Positions 55,410 to 64,000 of a DNA stretch of 64,000 nucleotides are shown here, piece after piece. Below the pieces are notes generated by a model that was not told the origin of the DNA, did not search any database, and was given only the letters and a program-made list of their open reading frames with translations. The position numbers and the translations under genes were made by a program. The stretch is from positions 22,372 to 86,371 of the forward strand of contig JAFEBB010000031.1 in NCBI GenBank assembly GCA_018266075.1, read 5' to 3'. The stretch is from Deltaproteobacteria bacterium (GTDB lineage Bacteria; Myxococcota; Myxococcia; Myxococcales; SZAS-1). Each line of letters starts with the position of its first letter. Positions within the stretch are counted from its first letter, which is position 1.

Positions 55410-55757
55410 ATGACGCCGCGCCGTCCGCAGGTCGACTCCCGCATCCACGCCCGCGCCCCGTACCGCGAGACCGTGCGCTACTTCGACTGGGATCGCGCCC
55501 GCAGCGGCCAGGCCACGCAGATCTCGGCCAGCGGCATCTTCGTGTGCACGCCGGCGCCGCTCGCCGAGGGCCGCATGGTCACGTTGCGACTGGCGCTGCC
55601 CGGGAACGTCGCGGGCTTCACCGTGCTGGCGCGCGTGGTGCGCACGGTCCAGGGCGGGTTGCTGCACGAGGCTGGCATGGGCCTGCAGTTCCTGGACATC
55701 CCCTCGCAGGCGCGCGGGCAGATCGAGCAATACGTCTCTGGGCGCCGCGCGGCCTGA
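55410..55757 (+). CDS. PilZ-domain protein (Myxococcus paralogous type)
   Basis: A 115-residue protein. It has an RxxxR-like motif near the start (RIHARAPYRETVRY) and the D/N-x-S-x-x-G motif as ISASGIFV, both needed for cyclic-di-GMP binding in PilZ domains, and the C-terminal GLQFLDI. A GAGG ribosome site is five bases before the ATG. It may link cyclic-di-GMP to motility or another output. Confidence 0.8.
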   Translation: MTPRRPQVDSRIHARAPYRETVRYFDWDRARSGQATQISASGIFVCTPAPLAEGRMVTLRLALPGNVAGFTVLARVVRTVQGGLLHEAGMGLQFLDIPSQARGQIEQYVSGRRAA

Positions 55758-55795
55758 AGCTCCGCTGAACGCCGGCGCACGCTCGTCCCACGAAC

Positions 55796-55807
55796 ATTTC
55801 CGGAAAT
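55796..55807. promoter_or_regulatory. Perfect 12-bp palindrome ahead of glmU
   Basis: ATTTCCGGAAAT lies 104 bases before the glmU start, in an AT-richer stretch. Its place suggests an operator. A short hairpin (CGACCC with GGGTCG, 55835-55854) follows. Neither has a known binder here. Confidence 0.35.
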
Positions 55808-55910
55808 CGAACGCTCGTTTGCTGGGTTCTTAGGCGACCCCTAGCTTTGGGTCGGGCCGGACGGGGTCACTTGTTCCCAAGCGCAGGGATGGGATAGCTG
55901 GGCAGCGCAC

Positions 55911-57308
55911 ATGAACAAGCTCTCCGCCATCGTGCTTGCCGCCGGCAAAGGCACCCGCATGAAGTCCGAGCGGGCCAAGGTCCTTCACCCGGCGCTCGGG
56001 CGTCCGCTCGCCTGCTACCCGCTGCTGCGCGCCTTCGAGCTCGGCGCGGATCCGGTCGTCGCGGTCGTCGGACATCAGGCGGACGTGGTCGAGCGCGAGC
56101 TCACCGCGCGCTTCCCCGGCAAGCCCCTCGCGTTCGCGATCCAGGCGAGCCAGCTCGGCACGGCCCACGCCGTGCGCGCGGCTGAAGAGAAGCTCAAGGG
56201 CTTCGCCGGCGACGTGCTCATCCTCTACGGCGACGTGCCGCTCCTGCGCCGCGAGACGCTCCAGGCGCTACTCGACGCCCACCGCGCCTCGCCCGGGCCG
56301 CTCACGCTCATCACCTTCAAGCCCGCGGATCCGACGGGCTACGGCCGACTGGTTCGCGAGGGCGGTCGGGTGTCGAAGATCGTGGAGCACAAGGACGCCA
56401 CGCCCGAGCAGCGCGCGATCACCGAGTGCAACGCGGGCATCTACCTGGCCGAGGCGAGCTTCCTCTGGGAGTCGCTGGCGCAGGTGAAGAACGACAACGC
56501 CCAGGGCGAGTTCTATTTGACGGACGTCGTCGCCGCGGCAGCCAAGGCCGGTGCGCAAGTGGCGACCGTGGAGGCGACGCCGGAAGAAGTGGCCGGCGTG
56601 AACGACCGCAAGGAGCTCGCCGCCGCCGCGAAAGTTCTGCAGGCGCGCATCAACACCGCGCACATGCTCGCGGGCGTGAGCATCGCGGATCCGCAGACCG
56701 CGTACATCGACGAGGGCATCGAGATCGGCGCGGACACCGAGATCGGCCCGAACGTGATGCTGCTCGGGAACACGAAGATTGGCCGCGGCGTGAGCATCGG
56801 CATGGGCTGCGTGATCACCGACTCGTTCGTCGGCGATGGCAGCGCGCTCAAGCCGTACACCGTGCTCGAAGACGCGAAGACCGGCGCGCGCAACCAGCTC
56901 GGGCCGTTCTCGCGGCTGCGCCCGGGCACGGAGCTCGCCGAGGACGTGCATCTGGGCAACTTCGTCGAGACCAAGAAGACCAAGCTCGGCAAGGGCTCCA
57001 AGGCCAACCACCTCGCGTACCTGGGCGACGCGAACATCGGCGCGGGCTGCAACATCGGCGCGGGCACCATCACCTGCAACTACGACGGCGTGCACAAGCA
57101 CCCCACCACGCTCGGCGACGGCGTGTTCATCGGCTCGGACACGCAGCTGGTGGCGCCGGTCAGCGTCGGAGACGGCGCGTACGTGGGCGCGGGCTCGACG
57201 ATCGTGGACGACGTTCCGAAGGACGCGCTGGCGCTCTCGCGGCCGGCGCAGGTCACCAAGCCAGGCTGGGCGGCGAAGAAGCGGGCCGAGCAGAAGGCCA
57301 AGAAGTAG
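55911..57308 (+). CDS. glmU: Bifunctional UDP-N-acetylglucosamine pyrophosphorylase / glucosamine-1-phosphate acetyltransferase
   Basis: A 465-residue enzyme. The N-terminal half has the nucleotidyltransferase motif [11 protein letters not shown] and ILYGDVPLL; the C-terminal half is a left-handed beta helix of hexapeptide repeats ([31 protein letters not shown]) that carries the acetyltransferase. It makes UDP-GlcNAc for peptidoglycan and LPS. The overlapping metabolic partner glmS follows nine bases later. Confidence 0.95.
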   Translation: MNKLSAIVLAAGKGTRMKSERAKVLHPALGRPLACYPLLRAFELGADPVVAVVGHQADVVERELTARFPGKPLAFAIQASQLGTAHAVRAAEEKLKGFAGDVLILYGDVPLLRRETLQALLDAHRASPGPLTLITFKPADPTGYGRLVREGGRVSKIVEHKDATPEQRAITECNAGIYLAEASFLWESLAQVKNDNAQGEFYLTDVVAAAAKAGAQVATVEATPEEVAGVNDRKELAAAAKVLQARINTAHMLAGVSIADPQTAYIDEGIEIGADTEIGPNVMLLGNTKIGRGVSIGMGCVITDSFVGDGSALKPYTVLEDAKTGARNQLGPFSRLRPGTELAEDVHLGNFVETKKTKLGKGSKANHLAYLGDANIGAGCNIGAGTITCNYDGVHKHPTTLGDGVFIGSDTQLVAPVSVGDGAYVGAGSTIVDDVPKDALALSRPAQVTKPGWAAKKRAEQKAKK

Positions 57309-57317
57309 GAGGCAACC

Positions 57318-59147
<1,830 letters not shown>

Positions 59148-59174
59148 CTCTCGAGCGCCCAATCGCTGGCGCCT

Positions 59175-59202
59175 TCGAACGAGCCACCAGCCACCAGCCA
59201 CG
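59175..59202. repeat. 7-bp tandem repeat tract after glmS
   Basis: Units TCGAACG, AGCCACC, AGCCACC, AGCCACG. The tract and its left flank share about 27 identical bases (inverted) with the tract at 39684. It lies between glmS and the sigma factor gene. Confidence 0.65.
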
Positions 59203-59315
59203 ACTGGGTGCGCTGATCGTGTAGCCCCGCGCCAACATGGGTGATTCTGGGCGCGTGACCGCGCTCACGAATCCCCGCAACTCCAAGCAGTGGGCCGGGT
59301 TAGAACGCTCAGACG

Positions 59316-59927
59316 ATGTCGACTCCGGATCCAGACGCGGAGCTGATGCTCGCCGTGAAGGCGGGCGACGCGCGCGCGTTCAGCCGGCTCTTCGACAAGT
59401 ACGCGAGGTCGATCGTGAACTTCGCCTATCGCTTCGTGGCCGACCGGGGACGCGCCGAAGAGCTCGCCCAGGACATCTTCCTCAAGGTCTACAAGTCGGC
59501 CGGCAGCTACGAACCCAGCGCCAAGTTCAAGACATATCTTTATCGCATCGCCGCGAACCACTGCATGAACGAGAAGCGCAAGGGCGTGTACCAGGCCCAG
59601 CACCAGTCCAGCGCGGAAGAGGGCGCGGTGGAGCTGGGCAGCGCCGACAACACCTCGCCCGAGCAAGCGCTGCACGGCCAGGAGCTGGCGCGCGATCTGG
59701 CCGCGGCGTTGGAAGCGCTCAGCCCGCGCGAGCGGGCCGCGTTCAGCCTGTGCCGCTTCGAGGGCATGGCCTACAAGGACATCGCCGACACGCTCGAGAC
59801 GAGCGAGGCGGCCGTGAAGAGCCTCATCCATCGGGCCACGCTGGGGGTGGCCAAGCGCCTCGCCGAGAGCGGGGCCGAGCCGGCCGAGCCGGCAGCCGGA
59901 GGACGCCATGGCGTGCAGCGTGTCTGA
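59316..59927 (+). CDS. ECF-type RNA polymerase sigma factor
   Basis: A 203-residue sigma factor with region 2 (FSRLFDKYARSIVNFAYRFVADRGRAEELAQDIFLKVYKS, in parts) and region 4 (LSPRERAAFSLCRFEGMAYKDIADTLETSEAAVKSLIHRA, in parts). The 3' end overlaps the anti-sigma gene by 20 bases. ECF factors turn on their own operon in response to envelope or redox stress; no matching promoter could be assigned here with confidence. The C-terminus has a Glu/Pro extension. Confidence 0.88.
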   Translation: MSTPDPDAELMLAVKAGDARAFSRLFDKYARSIVNFAYRFVADRGRAEELAQDIFLKVYKSAGSYEPSAKFKTYLYRIAANHCMNEKRKGVYQAQHQSSAEEGAVELGSADNTSPEQALHGQELARDLAAALEALSPRERAAFSLCRFEGMAYKDIADTLETSEAAVKSLIHRATLGVAKRLAESGAEPAEPAAGGRHGVQRV

Positions 59928-60363
59928 GGACCTCACCGCCTACTTCGACGGCGAGCTGGCCGCGCCCGAGCGCGCCAGGGTCGAGGTGCACCTCGCCACC
60001 TGCGCCGAGTGCCGGGGCGAGCTGGAGCTGGTGCGCGGATTGTCGGCGCGGATGCAGGCGATGCCGATGATCGAGCCCTCCGCGCAGCTGCGGCGCGACG
60101 TGCTCAACGCCTTGCCCGAGCCGAAGCCAGGGCTCTTCGCCTGGCTGCGCAACCTCGCGCCGCTGGGCGGGCTGGCCGCGGCGGCAGGTGTGATGTTGAG
60201 TTTGTCGCACGTGAACACCGACCGCGCGTCGTCGGGGGGCGACATCGTGCTCGCCGAAAATCTGGAGGTGGTGGAGAACCTCCCCGCGCTGGAGACGGCC
60301 GACCTCTCCGACGAGGACCTCGAGGTGGTGGCCCAGCTCGACCAGCTCGAGGTCAAGGAGTAG
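59908..60363 (+). CDS. Zinc-finger anti-sigma factor
   Basis: A 151-residue membrane-anchored protein. The zinc anti-sigma motif is seen as HLATCAEC (HxxxCxxC), followed by the sigma-binding helices, one membrane helix (APLGGLAAAAGVMLSLSHV), and an acidic outside tail of about 50 residues. It should hold the upstream sigma factor inactive until a signal arrives. It overlaps the sigma gene and is two bases before the DUF3106 gene. Confidence 0.85.
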   Translation: MACSVSEDLTAYFDGELAAPERARVEVHLATCAECRGELELVRGLSARMQAMPMIEPSAQLRRDVLNALPEPKPGLFAWLRNLAPLGGLAAAAGVMLSLSHVNTDRASSGGDIVLAENLEVVENLPALETADLSDEDLEVVAQLDQLEVKE

Positions 60364-60365
60364 CC

Positions 60366-60854
60366 ATGCGCCGCGCGATCCTTCTCACGCTGGCCGTGCT
60401 GACCGTGGCGCCGCGCCTCGCGCACGCGCAGGCCGACAACGCCCAGGCCTTCAACCAGCTCTCCGACGCCGACAAGCAGGCCCTGCGGCAGAAGCTGGAG
60501 GAGTTCAAGAAGCTCCCGCCCGAGGAGCAGGCCCGCATCCGCGAGAACCTCGGCAAGCTGCACGCCATGACCCCCGATGAGCGCGCCCAGGTCCGCGCCA
60601 ACTTCCGCTCCTTCCTGGCGCTGCCGCCGGATGAGCGCCAGGCGCTGCGCGCGCAGTGGCAGGGGCTCACGCCGGAGAAGCGGGCCGAGCTGCGCTCCCG
60701 CTTCCAGCACGTGATGAGCGAGCGCGACCCGGAGCGGCGCGCGAAGCTGCTCGAGAACCTGCGGCGGTGGCGCGAGCTGTCGCCGGAGAAGCGCGAGGAG
60801 CTGCGGGAGCGCATGCGCGAGCGCCGCCGGGAGCGCCGCGAGCGCGAGCGCTAA
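60366..60854 (+). CDS. DUF3106 periplasmic helical repeat protein
   Basis: A 162-residue exported protein (signal MRRAILLTLAVLTVAPRLAHA). The mature part is a series of short helices of the type LPPEEQARIRENL, MTPDERAQVRANF, LTPEKRAELRSRF and LSPEKREELRERM, ending in a run of Arg/Glu. DUF3106 proteins lie beside ECF sigma operons and may act as periplasmic sensors or chaperones like Spy. The stop shares three bases with the convergent gene's stop. Confidence 0.8.
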   Translation: MRRAILLTLAVLTVAPRLAHAQADNAQAFNQLSDADKQALRQKLEEFKKLPPEEQARIRENLGKLHAMTPDERAQVRANFRSFLALPPDERQALRAQWQGLTPEKRAELRSRFQHVMSERDPERRAKLLENLRRWRELSPEKREELRERMRERRRERRERER

Positions 60855-62266
60855 CGTCGAACGAAGACGGCCGAGATCGCGTCTTCGTACGCGAGTTGGA
60901 AGGCGTCGCTCTTGCGGAGCTGCGCGGTGAGCGGCGCGTCGAGCGGCGCGAGGACGACCCGAGCCGCTTGCAGCCGCGGATCCCAATCCGCCGGCGATGC
61001 TTGTCCGCGCCAGGTGCGCAGGTGCCTGGCGATCTCCGGATCCGTGTAGACGTTGGTCCGGCCGTCCATCGACACCGGGTGCTCGGGCAGCTTCCAGATG
61101 AGAAAGCCGCCCCAGTTGAAGTCGTTGTAGAGCGGCCCGGGCCAGCCCGCGCTGCGGATCCGATCCGTCGCCGCGAGCGGAAAAGACTGCGCCAGCGCCT
61201 TCTCGAGCTGCGGCTCGCGCTGGGCCAGCACGGCCGCCACCAGCACGGAGAAGCCGAGCGTCGCCACGGCCGTGGCCAGCACCTGGAGCGCAGTCCGCGC
61301 GGCGACGGGCAACGTGGGCAGCGGGAGTCGCACGTCCGCGAGCACGGGTAACGCCACCATCGCGGGCAGCCACGTGTCGCGCTCGGCCCGGGCGCCCAGC
61401 GCGAGCGCCAGCGCCATCGCCAGCAGCTCGAACTTCGAGCGCGGCTTGCGGATGACGAGCAGCACGAGCGCCAGGAGCGTCATGCCGAGGATGACCCAGT
61501 CCTCCGGATCCTGGAACGTCGGCGGCGAGAGCTCGGCCACCTGGCCAAACACCGACGTCTGCCGCGCGAGGTGAAACACCGTGGCCCAGAGCCGCCAGCC
61601 GTAGGGATTGAGCAGCGTCGCGAAGGTGCAGGCGGCGGTGAGCAGCGCCAGGTGTCGGAAGTTCTCGCGCCGCTCGCCCCAGAGCGCGGCGGCCGCGGCC
61701 AGCCCGAGCAGCGCCAGCCCGTACACGAACTGCACGTGCAGGTTCGCCCAGAGCGCGAAGAGCGGCACCAGCCCCCATGCGTGGCGGAGCTGCCCTTCTC
61801 GCAGCCGCAGAAGCGCATCGAGGGTGAGGGCCGTGAACAGCAGCGTGAACAGCCAGGGCCGCTCGGTGACGCAGGGCCGCAGGGCGACCAGAGCGAGCAG
61901 GGCCGCGGCCGGCGCCGAGCTTCCGTTTCGGGCCCGCGCCAGCCGACCCAGCGCGGCCCCGAGCGCGCCCGCGAGCACGGCGCGGTAGAGCACCAGCCCG
62001 CGCAGGCCCAAGGCCGTGTGCAGGCCGCTCACCAGGAGATCGAACAGCCAGCCGTACGCGAGGTACACGCGCTGCGCGCCGTCTTGCGAGAACGGATCCG
62101 TCCGCGGGAACGCGTGGTGCGCGAGGATCCACGCGCCCGTCCGCAGGTGGAAGCCGAGGTCGTTGTCGATGACCGGCCCCAGCCCGAAGGCCACGCCCAC
62201 GCCCACCAGCACGGCGATCGGCACGATCGCGCGAAGGGAGGTTCCGCTCGGAGCAGCGCCGGGCAT
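60851..62266 (-). CDS. Multi-spanning membrane protein of GT-C-like topology
   Basis: A 471-residue protein with about ten hydrophobic helices and a C-terminal soluble part (about 375-471, including YNDFNWGGFLIWKLPEHPVSMDGRTNVY in two parts). An acidic loop after the first helix (IDNDLGFHLRTGAW) is like the catalytic loop of GT-C glycosyltransferases. The family is commonly annotated as hypothetical. ATG at 62266 is used; the frame continues far upstream but into the opposite gene's promoter. Confidence 0.65.
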   Translation of the reverse strand: MPGAAPSGTSLRAIVPIAVLVGVGVAFGLGPVIDNDLGFHLRTGAWILAHHAFPRTDPFSQDGAQRVYLAYGWLFDLLVSGLHTALGLRGLVLYRAVLAGALGAALGRLARARNGSSAPAAALLALVALRPCVTERPWLFTLLFTALTLDALLRLREGQLRHAWGLVPLFALWANLHVQFVYGLALLGLAAAAALWGERRENFRHLALLTAACTFATLLNPYGWRLWATVFHLARQTSVFGQVAELSPPTFQDPEDWVILGMTLLALVLLVIRKPRSKFELLAMALALALGARAERDTWLPAMVALPVLADVRLPLPTLPVAARTALQVLATAVATLGFSVLVAAVLAQREPQLEKALAQSFPLAATDRIRSAGWPGPLYNDFNWGGFLIWKLPEHPVSMDGRTNVYTDPEIARHLRTWRGQASPADWDPRLQAARVVLAPLDAPLTAQLRKSDAFQLAYEDAISAVFVRR

Positions 62267-62344
62267 CGCGCACAGGATGGCCCGGCTCCGGCGAGGTGTC
62301 CAAGGTTGACGGCGATCAAGCCGATCGCGTGCTAGCGTGGCCCC

Positions 62345-63823
62345 GTGGACGCACTCGCCGCGCGCGCGCCGAGCCGGACCGGGGGGCTGCTCGCCGCCGC
62401 CCGAAACATCGGCCGCTGGGTGGCCACGCCCTTCGCCATCGACCTGCGAGGGCTCGCCGTCTTCCGCATTGGCCTGGGGCTGAACGCGCTGGCGCTCGCG
62501 CTGATGCAGGCCCGCGACGCCGAGGCGCTCTTCAGCGACATCGGCGTCTTGCCGAGGGAGGTGTCGAAGAAGTTCATCAACCTGCCGGGCTCGTTCGCGC
62601 TCGACTTCCTCTCCGGCGCCACCTGGTTCGGCCAGACCATGGCCATCCTGGGCGCGCTCGCGGCGCTGGCGCTCATCCTCGGCTGGCGCACGCGGATCGC
62701 GACCATCGTCTGCTGGGCGCTGATGCTGGGGGCGCGCGAGCGCAACCTGCTCGCGGCCGACGGCGGCGACGACATCGTCGTGCTCTTCCTCTTCTGGGGC
62801 ATGTTCCTGCCGCTGGGCGCGCACCTCTCGCTGGACGCGCGTCGTCGAACCGAAAAGCCGCCTGCGACCGTGACCTCGTTCGCCAGCGCGGGCTTCGTGC
62901 TGCAGCTCTTCTGCCTCTACTTCTTCGCTGCCTTGCTCAAGACCGGCCCGCAGTGGCGCGTGAACGGCAACGCGCTCTACACCGCGCTCTCGCTGGACAT
63001 GATGAACACGCCGTTCGCGGTGTGGCTGCGGCAGTACAAGTCGATCTGCCGGCTGCTCACCTTCGGCACGTTCTACCTGGAGTTCTGGGGGCCGCTGCTG
63101 CTGATCGCGCCGGTGCAGCGGACCTACGTCCGAGCGGCGCTGGTGGCGGGCTTCATCGGGCTGCACCTGGGCATCGCCATGTGCCTGCAGATCCCGCTCT
63201 TCGCCTTCTCGCTGGTGGCCACCTGGCTGGCGCTGGTGCCGGGTGCCATCTGGGATCGGCTGGGCTGGCGTGTGGGAACCGAGAGCGCGCCTCCGCCGAC
63301 GGGCGTGCGTCGCTACGCGATCGGGCTGGCGCAAGGGCTCGCGGCGCTCTCGGTGGTCCTCGTGCTGCTCTGCAATCTGGCGCAGCTCCCGGGCGCGAAG
63401 CCGCAGGCGACCGTGCTGCGCTGGCTGAACCAGGCGCTGGGGATCTCGCAGGCGTGGACGATGTTCTCGCCGGATCCGCTCGACGCCGACGGGTGGATGG
63501 TCTTCCCCGCGCAGCTCGCCGACGGCTCGCGCGTGGACCTCTACCGCGGCGGCCCGGAGACGTACGAGCGCCCCGCGAACGTGCCCGCGTCGTATGGCGA
63601 TACGCGCTGGCGCAACGTGCTCACCACGGTCTCGCCGCCCGAGGCCAAGCCGCTCCAGGCTGAGGTCCTGCGCTACCTCTGCCTGCGCTGGAACCGCGAA
63701 CACCCCCCCGAAAAGGCCGCCAAACACGTGGGCATGATCTACATGCTGGAGCAGACGACGCCCGACGATCCGGCCCCTCCCGCGACGAAAAGGCCTTTGA
63801 TTGAGGCAGATTGCGCGCCTTGA
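62345..63823 (+). CDS. HTTM (vitamin K-dependent carboxylase-like) membrane protein
   Basis: A 492-residue protein from GTG 62345 with about eight membrane helices. IDLRGLAVFRIGLGLNALALALMQ, FFAALLKTGPQWRVNGNALYTALS and the end of the domain match HTTM proteins, relatives of gamma-glutamyl carboxylase. The C-terminal 130 residues are soluble (WTMFSPDPLDADGWMVFPAQL). The substrate in bacteria is unknown. It is divergent from the GT-C-like gene. Confidence 0.82.
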   Translation: MDALAARAPSRTGGLLAAARNIGRWVATPFAIDLRGLAVFRIGLGLNALALALMQARDAEALFSDIGVLPREVSKKFINLPGSFALDFLSGATWFGQTMAILGALAALALILGWRTRIATIVCWALMLGARERNLLAADGGDDIVVLFLFWGMFLPLGAHLSLDARRRTEKPPATVTSFASAGFVLQLFCLYFFAALLKTGPQWRVNGNALYTALSLDMMNTPFAVWLRQYKSICRLLTFGTFYLEFWGPLLLIAPVQRTYVRAALVAGFIGLHLGIAMCLQIPLFAFSLVATWLALVPGAIWDRLGWRVGTESAPPPTGVRRYAIGLAQGLAALSVVLVLLCNLAQLPGAKPQATVLRWLNQALGISQAWTMFSPDPLDADGWMVFPAQLADGSRVDLYRGGPETYERPANVPASYGDTRWRNVLTTVSPPEAKPLQAEVLRYLCLRWNREHPPEKAAKHVGMIYMLEQTTPDDPAPPATKRPLIEADCAP

Positions 63824-63946
63824 GGGCCTGATCCGGGGGCATCCTCCCGATGACCGATGTCGGGGGCTCCGGATCTGCGAGAGACTCTTTGCATGGAGCG
63901 CAGCGCTCCCGAATCTCAACCCCGCAGCACAACCCCGGAGAGAACC

Positions 63947-64000
63947 ATGAAGACCATGCGCAAGATGATGAAGAGCCAGGCTGGCCAGGGCATGACCGAG
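63947..64000 (+). CDS. Flp/type IVb pilin-like protein, start only (cut by window edge)
   Basis: The first 18 codons from ATG 63947, with a GGAGAG ribosome site, encode MKTMRKMMKSQAGQGMTE. A short basic leader followed by GQGMTE is the typical prepilin start (cleavage after Gly, Glu at position five) of Flp-family type IVb pilins. The remainder lies outside the window. The gap 63824-63946 contains no clear promoter of known type. Confidence 0.65.
   Translation, partial: MKTMRKMMKSQAGQGMTE

Noticed and set aside
55796..55807. ATTTCCGGAAAT as a Noc-type nucleoid-occlusion site
   Set aside because: It lacks the two central bases of the 14-base Bacillus Noc site and occurs once only; kept as a generic palindrome.
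63860..63895. Sigma-54 promoter before the pilin gene
   Set aside because: A TTGCAT is present, but no GG pair lies at the required distance of ten bases before GC.

Overview
The window is about 64 kb of very GC-rich bacterial DNA (roughly 70% G+C), densely packed with genes on both strands. I see no rRNA, tRNA, CRISPR array, insertion sequence or prophage. The gene content points to the Myxococcota (a myxobacterium or close relative). The markers are an MglA-type Ras-like GTPase, a Cys-rich lipoprotein ending in a MYXO-CTERM-like tail, several Ser- or Cys-rich lipoproteins, a PilZ protein of the Myxococcus paralogous type, a membrane HTTM protein, and a sequence close to the M. xanthus LexA box. 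Kdo synthesis genes (kdsA-kdsC), lnt, Rieske and Isc genes agree with a Gram-negative aerobe. Genus and species cannot be told from the sequence alone.

Layout. 1-5 kb: end of a TRAP T-component lipoprotein gene, a fused glycosyltransferase/methyltransferase, a peptidoglycan-binding protein, and kdsA-kdsC-lipoprotein. 5-11 kb: a Rieske/FAD reductase divergent from an arginine-succinyltransferase set (M20 hydrolase, astA, astD). 11-24 kb: Cys/Ser-rich lipoproteins, lnt, prfB with its programmed frameshift, a methyltransferase, a ThDP enzyme with an isochorismatase-like hydrolase, a START-domain protein and a MoxR-type ATPase. 24-31 kb: a repeat-flanked small membrane protein gene, a DsbD-like protein, then iscS-iscU-iscA-hscB-hscA-fdx without iscR. 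31-40 kb: outer-membrane and surface proteins, an MBL hydrolase, a VWA protein, mglA-like GTPase with an overlapping PocR-type histidine kinase, and a HEAT-repeat protein. 40-50 kb: ribosome hibernation factor, rarA, a DUF692 protein fused to a BufC/MbnC-like domain and coupled to a Cys-rich lipoprotein, M48 peptidase, TPR lipoprotein, YjbQ, two tandem ArsA-type ATPases, and slyX. 50-64 kb: a Coq4-like protein divergent from TetR, a radical SAM protein behind a LexA-like box, phasin-like protein plus ParA, PilZ, glmU-glmS, an ECF sigma/anti-sigma/DUF3106 operon, two large membrane proteins, and the start of a Flp-type pilin gene.

The least expected signals are not genes. Four short DNA words recur against the local base composition and codon preference: the palindrome CGGATCCG (about 40 copies), the palindrome GATATATC (4 exact copies), a bipartite palindrome TAAC-N6-GTT(A/T) (9 exact sites plus 7 near matches, often at gene ends or over rare codons), and intergenic 7-bp degenerate tandem repeats at five or six loci. 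The strongest protein-level candidate for an undescribed system is the DUF692/BufC-like fusion, which overlaps by four bases the start of a Cys-rich lipoprotein gene.
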